Origin: Trissonchulus latispiculum
Taxonomy: Eukaryota > Nematoda > Enoplea > Enoplida > Ironidae
Direction: 5' to 3'
Assembly (NCBI GenBank): GCA_030248195.1
Contig: JASAND010005376.1
Location: 1-64,000, forward strand
DNA: 64,000 nt
The position numbers were made by a program, and so were the translations under genes. Each line of letters starts with the position of its first letter. Position 1 is the stretch's first letter. The notes below the pieces were generated by a model. That model ran no database searches. It had not been told where the DNA came from and saw only the letters and a program-made list of their open reading frames with translations. Shown in pieces: positions 55,301-64,000 of this stretch.

Positions 55301-56990
55301 GTTAATTGTCAGAAAATTTTTGAAAAAAAGGAAATAAAAGGAATTTTTGCAGAAAAAAGGAAAAAAGGACGACCTCGAAAAAAAGAAAAAAAGGAAAAAA
55401 AGGAACCGCGGCAGCCCTGCCAACGAGTTAAAAGCGCTTTTAGCCCATCCTGGAGCTCACAGGACCCACCCGGGGCCAAAAACGGTCAATTTTGACCCCC
55501 CTAGAATTAATCTAAAAATGGCGAAAACTCCCCCAATTTTCGGGCAAATCGGCCCAAACTCTCCCAGTCGACTCAGTTTTTGACGGCCGTTCTTTTGATG
55601 TGCCACATGCCCCGGGGAACCCCCAACAGCTGTCAGGCCAGGGGGATATATACCGCCTCCACCCCCAAATTGAAAAAGTTCAGAGGTCAAATTTTTATTT
55701 TGACCTCCTGGGCCCGGAATTTTGCGATTCCCCACCCGGGACGGGTACCCCCAACGAGTTAAAAGCTTTTTTAGCCCATCCTGGGGCTCACAGGACCCAC
55801 CCGGGGCCAAAAAGGGTCAATTTTGACCCCCCTGGAATTAATCTAAAAATGGCGAAAACACCCCCAATTTTCGGGCAAATCGGCCCAAACTCTCCCAGTC
55901 GACTCAGTTTTTGACGGCCGTTCTATTGATGTGCCACATGCCCCGGGGAACCGCCCACAGCTGTCAGGCCAGGGGGGTACCGCCTCCCCCCCCCCCAAAT
56001 TGAAAAAGTTCAGAGGACAAATTTTTATTTTGACCTCCTGGGCCCGGAATTTTGCGATTCCCCAGCCGGGACGGGTGCCCCCAACGAGTTAAAAGCGCTT
56101 TTAGCCCATCCTGGGGCTCACAGGACCCACCCGGGGCCAAAAATGGTCAATTTTGACCCCCCCTAGAATTAATCTAAAAATGGCGAAAACTCCCCCAATT
56201 TTCGGGCAAATCGGCCCAAACTCTCCCAGTCGACTCAGTTTTTGACGGCCGTTCTTTTGATGTGTCACATGCCCGGGGAACCCCCCACAGCTGTCAGGCC
56301 AGGGGGATACCGCCTCCACCCCCCCCAAATTGAAAAAATTCAGAGGTCAAATTTTTATTTTGACCTCCTGGGCCCGGAATTTTGCGATTCCGCAGCCGGG
56401 ACGGGTACCCCGAACGAGTTAAAAGCGCTTTTAGCCCATCCTGGGGCTCACAGGATCCACCCGGGGCCAAAAAGTGTCAATTTTGACCCCCCCTGGAATT
56501 AATCTAAAAATGGCGAAAACTCCCTCTATTTTCAGGCCAATCAGTCCAAACGCTGACAGATGACTCAGTTTTTGACTGCCGTTCTTTTGATGTGCCACAT
56601 GCCCCGGGGAACCCCCAACAGCTGTCAGGCCAGGAGGATACCGCCTCCCCCCCCCCAAGTTGAAAAAGTTCAGAGGTCAAATTTTTATTTTGACCTCCTG
56701 GGCCCGGAATTTTGCGATTCCCCAGCCGGGACGGGTACCCCCAACGAGTTAAAAGCGCTTTTTAGCCCATCCTGGGGCTCACAGGATCCACCCGGGGCCA
56801 AAAAGTGTTAATTTTGACCCCCCCTGGAATTAATCTAAAAATGGCGAAAACTCCCCCAATTTTCGGGCAAATCGGCCCAAACTCTCCCAGTCGACTCAGT
56901 TTTTGACGGCCGTTCTTTTGATGTGCCACATGCCCCGGGGAACTCCCCACAGCTGTCAGGCCAGGGGGGTACCGCCCCCCCCCCACGAAA
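49395..56990 (+). repeat. Satellite array, about 332-bp unit, at least 17 units
   Basis: The marker GACGGCCGTTCT (with one-base variants) occurs at about 49506, 49848, 50179, 50508, 50840, 51179, 51512, 51849, 52182, 52509, 52846, 53180, and after the insertion at 55583, 55914, 56247, 56575 and 56907, spaced 327-339 bp. Each unit has a CATGCCCCGGGGAAC block, a C-tract of variable length, AGAGGTCAAA..TTTGACCTC, AAAAGCGCTTTT and GGGTCAATTTTGACCC. Two forms of the last third exist: one with TTTTCGGGCAAATCGGCCC, the other with TTTTCAGGCCAATCAGTCC (at about 50800, 51470, 53135, 56530). The many open frames in it are repeat artefacts. The left and right edges are degenerate. Confidence 0.93.
53359..55419. 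mobile_element. 2.06-kb hAT-like non-autonomous element inside the satellite
   Basis: The ends CAGGGCTGCCGCG and CGCGGCAGCCCTG are exact inverted repeats, and the satellite phrase CCAACG is present on both sides (53353-53358, 55420-55425), after which the interrupted unit resumes. The duplication visible is 6 bp. An 8-bp hAT duplication with loss of two bases would also fit. Beside each end are A-rich blocks of GGAAATAAAAGGAATTTT and AAAAAAGGAAAAA, which are direct, not inverted, copies (53385-53475 and 55325-55410). The interior is AT-rich with short ORFs that show no transposase motif. Confidence 0.82.
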
Positions 56991-58071
56991 AATTTGGTCA
57001 AAAATTTTGCGGGCACAGAAATTCCCCCCCCCAAGGAAACTCCCCCCTCCCCAAATAATAACTATCACCCTAAACCCAAACTCGTGTTTCATTACCACAC
57101 CCCTCCCTCCCATAGGTGTACCTCCCTCCCCTCTCCTTCTTACACAAACAGCGCCCCCCCCAACAGAAATCGTCCCCTGACCCCTCCCCATAGTTTCACC
57201 GGAAATTTTGGTTGGGCTGGCTTATTTTTACTGGGGGGGGGTGGGGGCCCCCCACTCGGCAACCTCCCCCCCCCCCCATTCGAGGTTCCCCCCCATAAAA
57301 GCCCCCCATAAATTTTACCTCCCCCCCCATAAGCCAAAAAATTGCCAGATGTCACCATTTTTACCCTAAATTTTCAAAAATTTTTCCGGCTTCGCCGGAA
57401 TTTTAACGAGATTTTCGCTTTTTTAGCGTAAAAAACACCTGAAATTAGTCATTTTTTAGCGATTTTTGGCAATTTTTACACAAAAAAACGTAAAAATTTC
57501 CAAAACTTTTGGTGAGCTCACTTTTGGTGAGCCCCCCCCATCGTGGGGGGGGGGGCAACTTTGAGCCCCCCCCATATCGCCCCCTCCCATAAATTTTGGC
57601 CTAAACATAAGCCAGTTGGGGGGGGGCAAGCTCCGGAAATTTGGTGGTCGAAAGCCAAAAAGTGATGGGGAGTACCCCCCCCCCGAACCCCCCCCCCAAA
57701 CATTCGGACCTCAGGAAATCCAAAAAATGGCCTAAAAATGCAAAATTTTCTGTATTTTAACGCTTTTTTCGTCAAAACAAGGCTTGTTTTTATCGTTTTA
57801 TGCGTTTTTACACGGTTTTAAAGCGATTTTAAAGCGATTTTAAGCCAAAAACTGAGAAAAAATTTTAAAAAATACCCATTTTTTGGCAAAATTTAGCTAA
57901 CTTTTCGGCCCCAAAAAGTGCTGCGGGGGTTCGGGTGGGGGGGTAACCAAAAGTGGGGGGAGGGAAAGTCAAAAAATTTGGGGGGGGGGGTTAAGTTGGT
58001 CGAAAATTTTGGGGGGATCCCCCCCCCCTCCCCCCTGGTGAAACTATGCCCCTCCCCTATCCAAGTAACCC
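56991..58071. repeat. C- and G-homopolymer-rich DNA
   Basis: Runs of 7-13 C or G occur throughout (for example around 57000, 57235, 57270, 57545, 57680, 57980 and 58020). CATAGTTTCACC near 57189 reappears inverted (GGTGAAACTATG) near 58038, so it may be a large inverted-repeat element of about 0.85 kb. A hairpin TTCCGGC-TTC-GCCGGAA lies near 57387. Open frames here are low-complexity artefacts. Confidence 0.6.
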
Positions 58072-58428
58072 AACTTAGCAGAGCTGGGTGCACTTAGCAC
58101 CCACCCTTCTGCACCCACCAAGTTAAATTTGAAAGTGCTGAGTCTAATTTTTGGTGTATAGTTAGTGCTCGAATAGTGCTATTTGGTGCTGATAGTGCTA
58201 GGCTCTAAACCCTCTCCATCGTTTTGCACAGTCATTTAAAGCTTCGGACCCCAAACTTCGAGCGCTTCTACAGAACGATAGAAAGGGTTTCGAGGCTAGC
58301 ACTATGAGCACTGCATAGCACTCTTCGAGCACTATCCGCACACCAAAAATCAGACCTAGCACTATCAAGTTTAACTTGGTGGGTGCAAGCAAGAAGGTGG
58401 GTGCTAACTGCACTTAGGTACTAAGCAG
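58072..58428. mobile_element. Foldback element with GTGCACCCACC arms
   Basis: The left arm (CTTAGCAGAGCTGGGTGCAC, then TTAGCACCCACC, CTGCACCCACCAAGTTAAA) is mirrored on the right (TTTAACTTGGTGGGTGCAAG, GGTGGGTGCTAA, ending near 58428). Inside, CACTAT and AGTGCTA words are repeated in both orientations around a centre near 58240. No target duplication could be fixed. Confidence 0.7.
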
Positions 58429-60237
58429 ACACAATCTCCGCGATTGCTTAAGCCAACCAAATAACGTAAACAACATAATCCATCCACCGTTGTATTTACA
58501 ATTTCAAGTCTTCTCTCAGGAATACCTTACAATACTTTACATTAACAACAGTAGAACAAAGACATCCAACATAAAATTATATAACAAGCCAATACAAATT
58601 CATCCTACACTCTTCGCAAACAATTTAAACGATGTGTTTCTATACCGCCACGGCAACTGTTTGCACGCCATGTCACCTTTGACAAATGACAACATACGCA
58701 TTTTCCTCTGCTACGCTAATGTTTCTCTTTTCATTTCATTCTTACATTATCTCCATGAGCACTTCCCTTCAATATTTCGGTGGTTCCTATGCTGTACAAT
58801 GTATGTTTTTTTAAGCTTTTTTTTTGGGCGAATGAATAGTTGCCACTGTTGTAACCAGGGCAAGTAACAGCCGCTAGCACCAACCGGGCGAAGAAACATG
58901 CACGGGAGGGCGGCGAACGAATACCGCCGGACTCGCACTGTCGCAAACAGGGCCAAATATCGGAACCAACCCGAAAATCAACAATCTGCAATAACCACCC
59001 ACCCCCCTCGCCCCCAGTCACCTCTGCCCCGTGCGCCAATCCAATCAAATTACATTGAATTGGTCCCCGCGAGAGCCACCCAACTAGCCAGGCCAACCGG
59101 CAAACACCTCATAATTCAAACCACCAAAAAAACCGAATAACACTCACTATCTCTCGCAATCTGGGGGTTGGGTGGTAATTTCCCACTGAACGGCTAGTTC
59201 CTGGCTTCTACTGATCTTTCAAAACTTAAAAAAATCGGCTTCTTTTGATGAATTTTAATTTTATAAACATTTTTTTAACCAATAGAAAGTTCTTGCCGAC
59301 TGGGGGGATGGGGAGACAGGGGGGATCTTGGGGAAGTTGAGGGTTGAGCTGGCACTATCAGTAATGTTTGTTATAATGTTTATGATTAGTCACTGCCAAA
59401 ACTATATCTCTTAACAAGCAAGATTTTGTGCAAAAGATTAAGTTTTCGCTGGACGGACATTTTCAGTAATTGTAAACCTGCTGCGCAGCTAATTATTTTA
59501 TAACGCAGTTTTTACTTGATTACTACAGAAGAAAATCGTGCAAAACATTGTCTGAACGAATTCAAACTTCAATATTTAATATTTCAACATTTGATATTTA
59601 ATATTCAATGTTTTAACATCCAATATTTGAAGAACTTGCTATTAACTGTGAATTTTTCATTTTCAACATATACGTTCACATATACATGCAACTGTTTCTT
59701 GTTTTTCAAAAGTCTTTGCCGAGCTGTTAAACGATAGAAGATCTGCCATGAGTCATCAATTTATAATAAAGAAGAATGATTCCGGTTTTGAAATTTTCAT
59801 TGTGACATAAACGTATAGGCGTAAACATTGCGTGAATCAGAAACACGGATTCTTTGGAAAGGATGAAAAGATTTCACACACAAATCATGCTGGCCCTATA
59901 TTAAAACACTGTTTACACGCATTTATGGTAAAATGCATCTTTACCAAGAAAACTGCGTGTCAGGGCCAGGGCTGAGCAAACATAAGAGACCTGCTGCGCT
60001 GAGGCGCAGCAGGAAAAATTCTATGAAATGGGGAATTGTCTTGTGAATCTCAAAGATAATACTGTTTTTTTTTCGACATTTTCAAAGGTCGTGGCTGTTT
60101 TATTTTTTATCTAATTTGCGTGTTTAATTGTTTACGTATCTAATTCCTCTGCGTGTTTTCTTGTATTAAAACATAGTATGAGACAGATTTTATACTGTAA
60201 ATCAACAATAGATGATAATGAACCTGTACTATGGCTC
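58429..60237. other. No gene seen; AT minisatellite and one perfect hairpin
   Basis: Around 59566-59640 words AATATTT, CAACATTTGA and TATTCAATGTTT recur as an imperfect AT-rich tandem repeat. At 59990-60013 CCTGCTGCGC and GCGCAGCAGG form a perfect 10-bp stem with a TGAG loop. One arm matches a phrase at 3949. The open frame at 58898-59140 has no family motif. Confidence 0.45.
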
Positions 60238-61497
60238 TAGGTACTGCTCTAGGTACATGCTCTGTTCGCTAACGGCTGATCCCTCACAAATGTATATGCT
60301 CACTTTAAAGAAATCTTACGAGTTAAAGTTCGAAAACACAACTACTCAGTTGGTTCAATGTGCGTCTTTTGCGAGCTTTAGAACGCAAAGATAGCGTGCA
60401 AATTTCTTTGCAGGACCATATACATTTGTGGGGGGTCAACTGTTAGCGAACAGAGCATATACCTTGAGCTAATAACAGAGAGCTTTCGTGCTGTCACACT
60501 CTAATATACATATTAAGTACTCTTGATAATACACAGAAGTATGACAACTGGCATACTCTATATATTATCGGCTTGCCACAACCTCTGCATGCTAACGGCT
60601 AACCTGCCCCCGCAAATTGGTACCCAGTCGAAACGGGGGTACGCTCACTCGCTGTATGCATGTGTGCTAAAGCTCGATAGCACTATCTCTACGTGCGCAA
60701 GTTTTGTGTAAATTTCGAGCTTTAGAACACACGCAGACGGGCGAGAAAATTTGAAGTGACGGACCCAAGGAGAGGGGGAGGGACGGTGAGTCGTTCGTTA
60801 GCGTAGAATAATGAATAAGAATAATGAATAGAATATTTGTCATACGCTTGAGTATTATGTACTATTGGTTTGGATCACCATTGGTCAGCGAGTCTGGGTC
60901 ACAAACTTTGCCATTCTTTCTGTATCAGTGTGGGCTTGCGTCGAACTTATTTTGGATAGGGGACTTTAGTTCAGGGTCAGTATTTGATTGGTCATCAATG
61001 GATATGAGTGTTCTGACATATCGATCTGGCAAAATAATTGCAACAACGACAAGTGTAATTATAAGCATGAGGATGTCCGTAGATAGACGATCAACAAAAT
61101 CAAAAATGTTTGATCATCAATATCAATCCAGATTCGCGGAATATTCTTGTTTTGTCCATGTGCCAGTATTACCCTACAGATACATAGCTAATGATTCCAA
61201 AGCTGGAAATTAGTGTTGTTCGCAGGCCGGTGCGGCCATTAGCCGGCAAAGCCACTGGTAGTGGGGGGTTGCCACTCGTAGTAGGGGGAGGCCGCGAAAA
61301 TCTCAGCCAGCTTGCTTGGCCGGCTTTTAACAATCCATGGTATGTAGTGCTTAAAATTCAGGACGGTAGTTGTGGGTCAAGCATTTTATCAAAGGGTCTT
61401 TATTAAATTTATTGCAATATTAACTATAAGTTATCATGCATAAGACAAAAATTTTGCCTACTTGGTGTCATACTCTCATAATTATGTACTCTTGATA
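60238..61497. mobile_element. Decayed copies of the CAAGAGT palindrome family
   Basis: From 60265 the phrases CTAACGGCTGATCC, AAAGAAATC..CG, CAACTACTCAGTTGGTTCAA, TGTGCGTC, GAGCTTTAGAACG, AAATTTCTTTG and GTGGGGGGTCAACTGTTAGC follow the element at 34764-35108, and TACTCTTG ends it near 60522. A second, more diverged piece starts near 60590 (TAACGGCTAACCTGCCCCC) and its mirror is near 60770-60805. CATACTCTCATAATTATG then TACTCTTG near 61490 is a further right end. The arrangement suggests two overlapping insertions. The insert between, including the ORF at 60824-61213, has no recognised function. Confidence 0.6.
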
Positions 61498-61557
61498 AAC
61501 GAAAGAACAAACGAAACTAAGATTATCACTACAGCACCTCCGACCCGAAACATTCGG

Positions 61558-61629
61558 GCCTGAGGTGGAGATCGAACCCACAACCTTTGGCAATCTAGGC
61601 CAACGCTCTACAGATTGAGCCACCCTGGC
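61558..61629 (-). repeat. tRNA-like sequence, probable SINE head
   Basis: On the minus strand 72 nt fold as a cloverleaf: acceptor GCCAGGG with CTCAGGC (6 of 7 pairs), D arm GCTC/GAGC, anticodon stem TTGGC/GCCAA around CTAGATT, variable loop AGGTT, and T arm GTGGG/TCCAC around TTCGATC. A and B boxes (TGGCTCAATCTGTAGAGCG and GGTTCGATCTC) are intact. Read literally the anticodon is AGA, but a serine tRNA should have a long variable arm, which is absent. Immediately downstream the hairpin CCCGAATGTTTCGGG starts what looks like a SINE body. I favour a SINE over a functional tRNA gene. Confidence 0.65.
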
Positions 61630-61632
61630 ACA

Positions 61633-62075
61633 ATCGAACCAAGCTTAAGTTGGAATTCGTTCCCAAACTGTAGTGACATTTTGGAAGACGCTTTTGCTAT
61701 ATAGAAAAATTGTTTCGTATTTGATGTTATGTACAGCTTCGTTAACACCATGGTAGTCGTGCGAAGATTTGCTTAAACTGTGCGGGCTTGCTATGGAGTG
61801 AGTCTGTTGTTGTCCAACAGCTGCATTAGACATTAACGCGAGTGTGTTAGCCTTAAGGTGCAATTCGCTCAGCTGAAAAAAGTATGACGTGGGTAAAATG
61901 CTGCTCAGTTCTGGAGCGATTCCATCTATGTACGCCACCCATCTGTGGGCTATGAAGCAATGGGAATTAAGTCTTTGGCCACGAGACAAAATGGGATGCA
62001 AGAAATGCAATGTTTTGGTTAAGCAATTAAGACTCTTACTAAATATAAACTAAGTCATGATTCAACTGAATGGTA
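61633..62075. other. No feature seen
   Basis: Intergenic. The minus-strand ORF at 61645-62010 lacks a recognisable motif. A phrase AAGCAATTAAGACTCTTACTAAATAT near 62021 is echoed near 63078, tying it to the direct repeats there. Confidence 0.35.
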
Positions 62076-62083
62076 TTGACCAC

Positions 62084-62506
62084 TAGAGATGAGCACGGGC
62101 CGGATTTTTTCGGACCGGCCCGGCCCGGCCCGCTCAAAAATCTTGCTCGGCCCGGCCCGGCCCGGCCCGCTGTCAAAACTTTTCGGCCCGGCCCGGCCCG
62201 CAAACTAACAAAATTCGGCCCGGCCCGGCCCGCCAAAAAAAATTTCAAAAATCTAACCAACAATATTATTTCAAAGGCTTTAGTGAATGCTGGAAACGCT
62301 AAATTATGCTTCGAAATCTTAAATTTTGCTGTAACACAACCTGAATGAGTAAATGTGATGCTAATTTTAGTGATTTGACAACATTTCTTAGAGTCGAACC
62401 GGCCCGTTTCGGCCCGCTCCGGCCCGCTGTTGAAAAATTTTTCAGCCCGGCCCGGCCCGGCCCGGCCCGGCCCGCGGGGCTCGGCGGGCCGAAATGCTCA
62501 TCTCTA
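62084..62506. mobile_element. hAT-type MITE with GGCCCGGCCCG repeat arms
   Basis: The ends TAGAGATGAGCA and TGCTCATCTCTA are flanked by a perfect 8-bp duplication TTGACCAC (62076-62083, 62507-62514). Next to both ends are tandem GGCCCG units (62110-62235 and 62398-62480), leaving only about 160 bp of ordinary AT-rich interior. The length is 423 bp with no transposase. The 8-bp duplication and TAGAG..CTCTA ends fit the hAT superfamily. The proline/alanine/glycine-rich open frames across it are artefacts. Confidence 0.92.
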
Positions 62507-62900
62507 TTGACCACCTAACGATGTCTCTGCGTCCAGAGCATAAGCTATGTGTAATGTAGAAACCTAAGTCAAACTTAAAAATGACAGAAAAATTCATTTA
62601 ATCATGGATTGTGGTCTTTGGTTGAAGTATCCGATACCTTGGTTATGACCGATGTACCAGCAAGATCTTGAATTGAATAATGAAACGCCCAAGCAATTGT
62701 ATAAAATATTTGTCATTATTGATAGCAGAGTTGCCGGTCAGTGTCAAATATTCAGAAACTCGAAATAGGGACATAGGTTCTAGTTTGGTTAAGAAATAAG
62801 GACGGAAATAACGCTGCAACTCACTTAAGGTGCTCAGAAATAGATAGAACATCAGTAGAATGCAGCTAAATATGGATTAATCAGGCTATCGAACTAATAA

Positions 62901-63181
62901 GGAGGGGTGGTTACCCTTCCCGTGTCCGTAACAGACCCATTTACTGTTTTCTGTCAGGTAATGGAGGAGTCGTCACTTTTTCCAAGTCTTGAAAAAGGCC
63001 TCTTGTTGTCAAAGGCACATCGAAATGTTAATTAAAACCAGCTAAAGTTATTAAAGGACAACATTTTGTGTTGGTAAAGCAATAAGACTCTAAATATACT
63101 TAGAGGGGTCGTTACCCTTCCCGGGTCCGTAACAGACCCATTTATCGTCTTCTGTTAGGTAATGGAGGAGTCGTGACCAGA
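62901..63181 (+). repeat. Direct repeat of about 82 bp, two copies
   Basis: TTACCCTTCCCGTGTCCGTA, ACAGACCCATTTACTG, TCTGTCAGGTAATGGAGGAG at 62911-62975 return with few changes at 63111-63175, a spacing of about 201 bp. The echo of the 62021 phrase at 63078 suggests a larger, partly decayed tandem unit. Class unknown. Confidence 0.7.
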
Positions 63182-64000
63182 CATGGGCAGGAGGGGAGAT
63201 TCGGGGGGGGGGGGGTGAGGCCGAAGGCCGTTGGAAAACCGGATTTTTCCGGTTTTGCATAATTCTGGATTTGGATTCTGGAGAGGTGAGGGACCCCTCT
63301 GGGGTACCCCTCTTGGGGGAAAATGTTTTGAAATTTTCTTGCAAAAACTAATTTTTTCCGGCTATTTTTGGTTACCGCTTGGCCGTTTTTTCGTTACCCC
63401 TTGTACCCCACGGCGATAGGGCTTGTACCTTGTCCGGGTTGGGGAGGGCTTGCACCCCCCAGACCGCCCGCGTTAACCTATGTTTAGGATTGTCGAAACA
63501 GTCGAGAAAACGTACAGCTTTGTTTAGCACCTTCTACAAGAAATTTCTTTACAGGTTTCTTTAACTACTAGAAACTAGTTTGATTTTTACTGTTCAAATT
63601 AAAAACTCCAAGTTACTTTTGTGGAAAATACTAGTGATGGACCTGTCAGGAGCAGTTTTGTAAAAAAACTACAAATCTTCTGTAATTTCTACAGTAGTCT
63701 TTTCAATAAGATATCCTATATATCGCATTGCAAACATATCGAGTTACTTCCCAATCAAAAGTTAAGTAAATGACGAGCTTTTTTATGCAATGCGTTTTTA
63801 AATACTTTAATAATATTTATACCAACTAATAGTATGCAATTAATAATAAATAAACTTAAATCAGTAACTTCATATTTGAATTTATTATGACTGACCTGAT
63901 TGGCCTTCTTAACCTTATTGCTGACGATACCCCCAGGATCTATTCGTTGAATCCCAGGGTAATCGCTGACTATTTTCGGGTTTCATTGACTTATGCTGTG
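63182..64000. other. No gene seen to the end of the window
   Basis: A G11 run (around 63205), a hairpin CCGGATTTTTCCGG near 63239 and GGGACCCCTCTGGGGTACCCC near 63290 occur, but no element ends or exons are recognised. The final 500 bp are plain AT-rich sequence. Confidence 0.4.

Noticed and set aside
49440..56990. Dozens of 60-124 residue open frames on both strands in the satellite
   Set aside because: They repeat with the 332-bp unit, are low in complexity (Pro/Gly runs from C/G tracts) and none has a motif. They are by-products of the repeat.
49440..56990. CRISPR array
   Set aside because: The units are about 332 bp with no short repeat-spacer pattern, and the DNA is eukaryotic.
60824..61213. 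129-residue plus-strand frame
   Set aside because: It lies between decayed palindrome copies and has no recognisable domain or splice signals.
62039..62514. Pro/Ala/Gly-rich frames on both strands
   Set aside because: They are translations of the GGCCCG arms of a MITE.

Overview
This is eukaryotic, almost certainly invertebrate-animal, nuclear DNA. It is AT-rich and gene-poor, has intron-split genes with GT..AG borders, and is packed with animal-type repeats: an L1/Tx1-like LINE, a Gypsy-like gag-protease relic, a Penelope-like element, tRNA-derived SINEs, many MITE or foldback DNA elements and a long satellite array. There is no operon structure, ribosome-binding site or prokaryotic gene. 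I cannot name the species.

Genes. The clearest host gene is a COX18/Oxa1/YidC-type mitochondrial inner-membrane insertase on the + strand. Exon 1 is 25422-25907, exon 2 is about 27968-28115, a doubtful exon 3 is about 28277-28369, exon 4 is 29556-29723 and the terminal exon is 30735-30845. A second, decayed or strongly diverged copy lies at 4207-7853. It keeps the leader exon and the terminal exon but lacks the stretch with the first membrane helix, and its middle is filled by two DNA elements. A tyrosine recombinase of transposon type is at 10306-11274. Two small cysteine-rich proteins with signal peptides lie on the minus strand at 35415-35687 and 36998-37255.

Layout. 1-1430: tandem and inverted 0.33-kb repeats. 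3.2-8 kb: COX18 copy with foldback and hAT-type insertions. 8.4-11.3 kb: element relics and the recombinase. 12.4-15.3 kb: LINE and Gypsy-like relics on the minus strand. 16.7-25 kb: SINE, hAT-type and foldback MITEs, including a TTAA-flanked element with a hAT-type MITE nested inside. 25.4-31 kb: the COX18 gene, with two large palindromes in intron 1. 31.4-34 kb: Penelope-like element flanked by an inverted duplicated ORF. 34-37.3 kb: MITEs and the two cysteine-rich genes. 38-42.6 kb: non-coding DNA unusually dense in short perfect hairpins. 43.8-46 kb: (AC)n and nested palindromic elements. 49.4-57 kb: satellite of about 332 bp, interrupted by a 2.06-kb element. 57-58.4 kb: C/G homopolymer-rich DNA and a foldback. 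60-63.2 kb: palindrome relics, a tRNA-like SINE head, a hAT MITE and direct repeats.

Two points stand out. First, at least four independent MITEs have hAT-like termini (perfect or near-perfect 8-bp duplications in three families, degraded in the fourth), and each carries a different short motif repeated beside its terminal inverted repeat. Second, one TTAA insertion can be proved from the window alone, because the uninterrupted version of its target sequence lies about 160 bp away.
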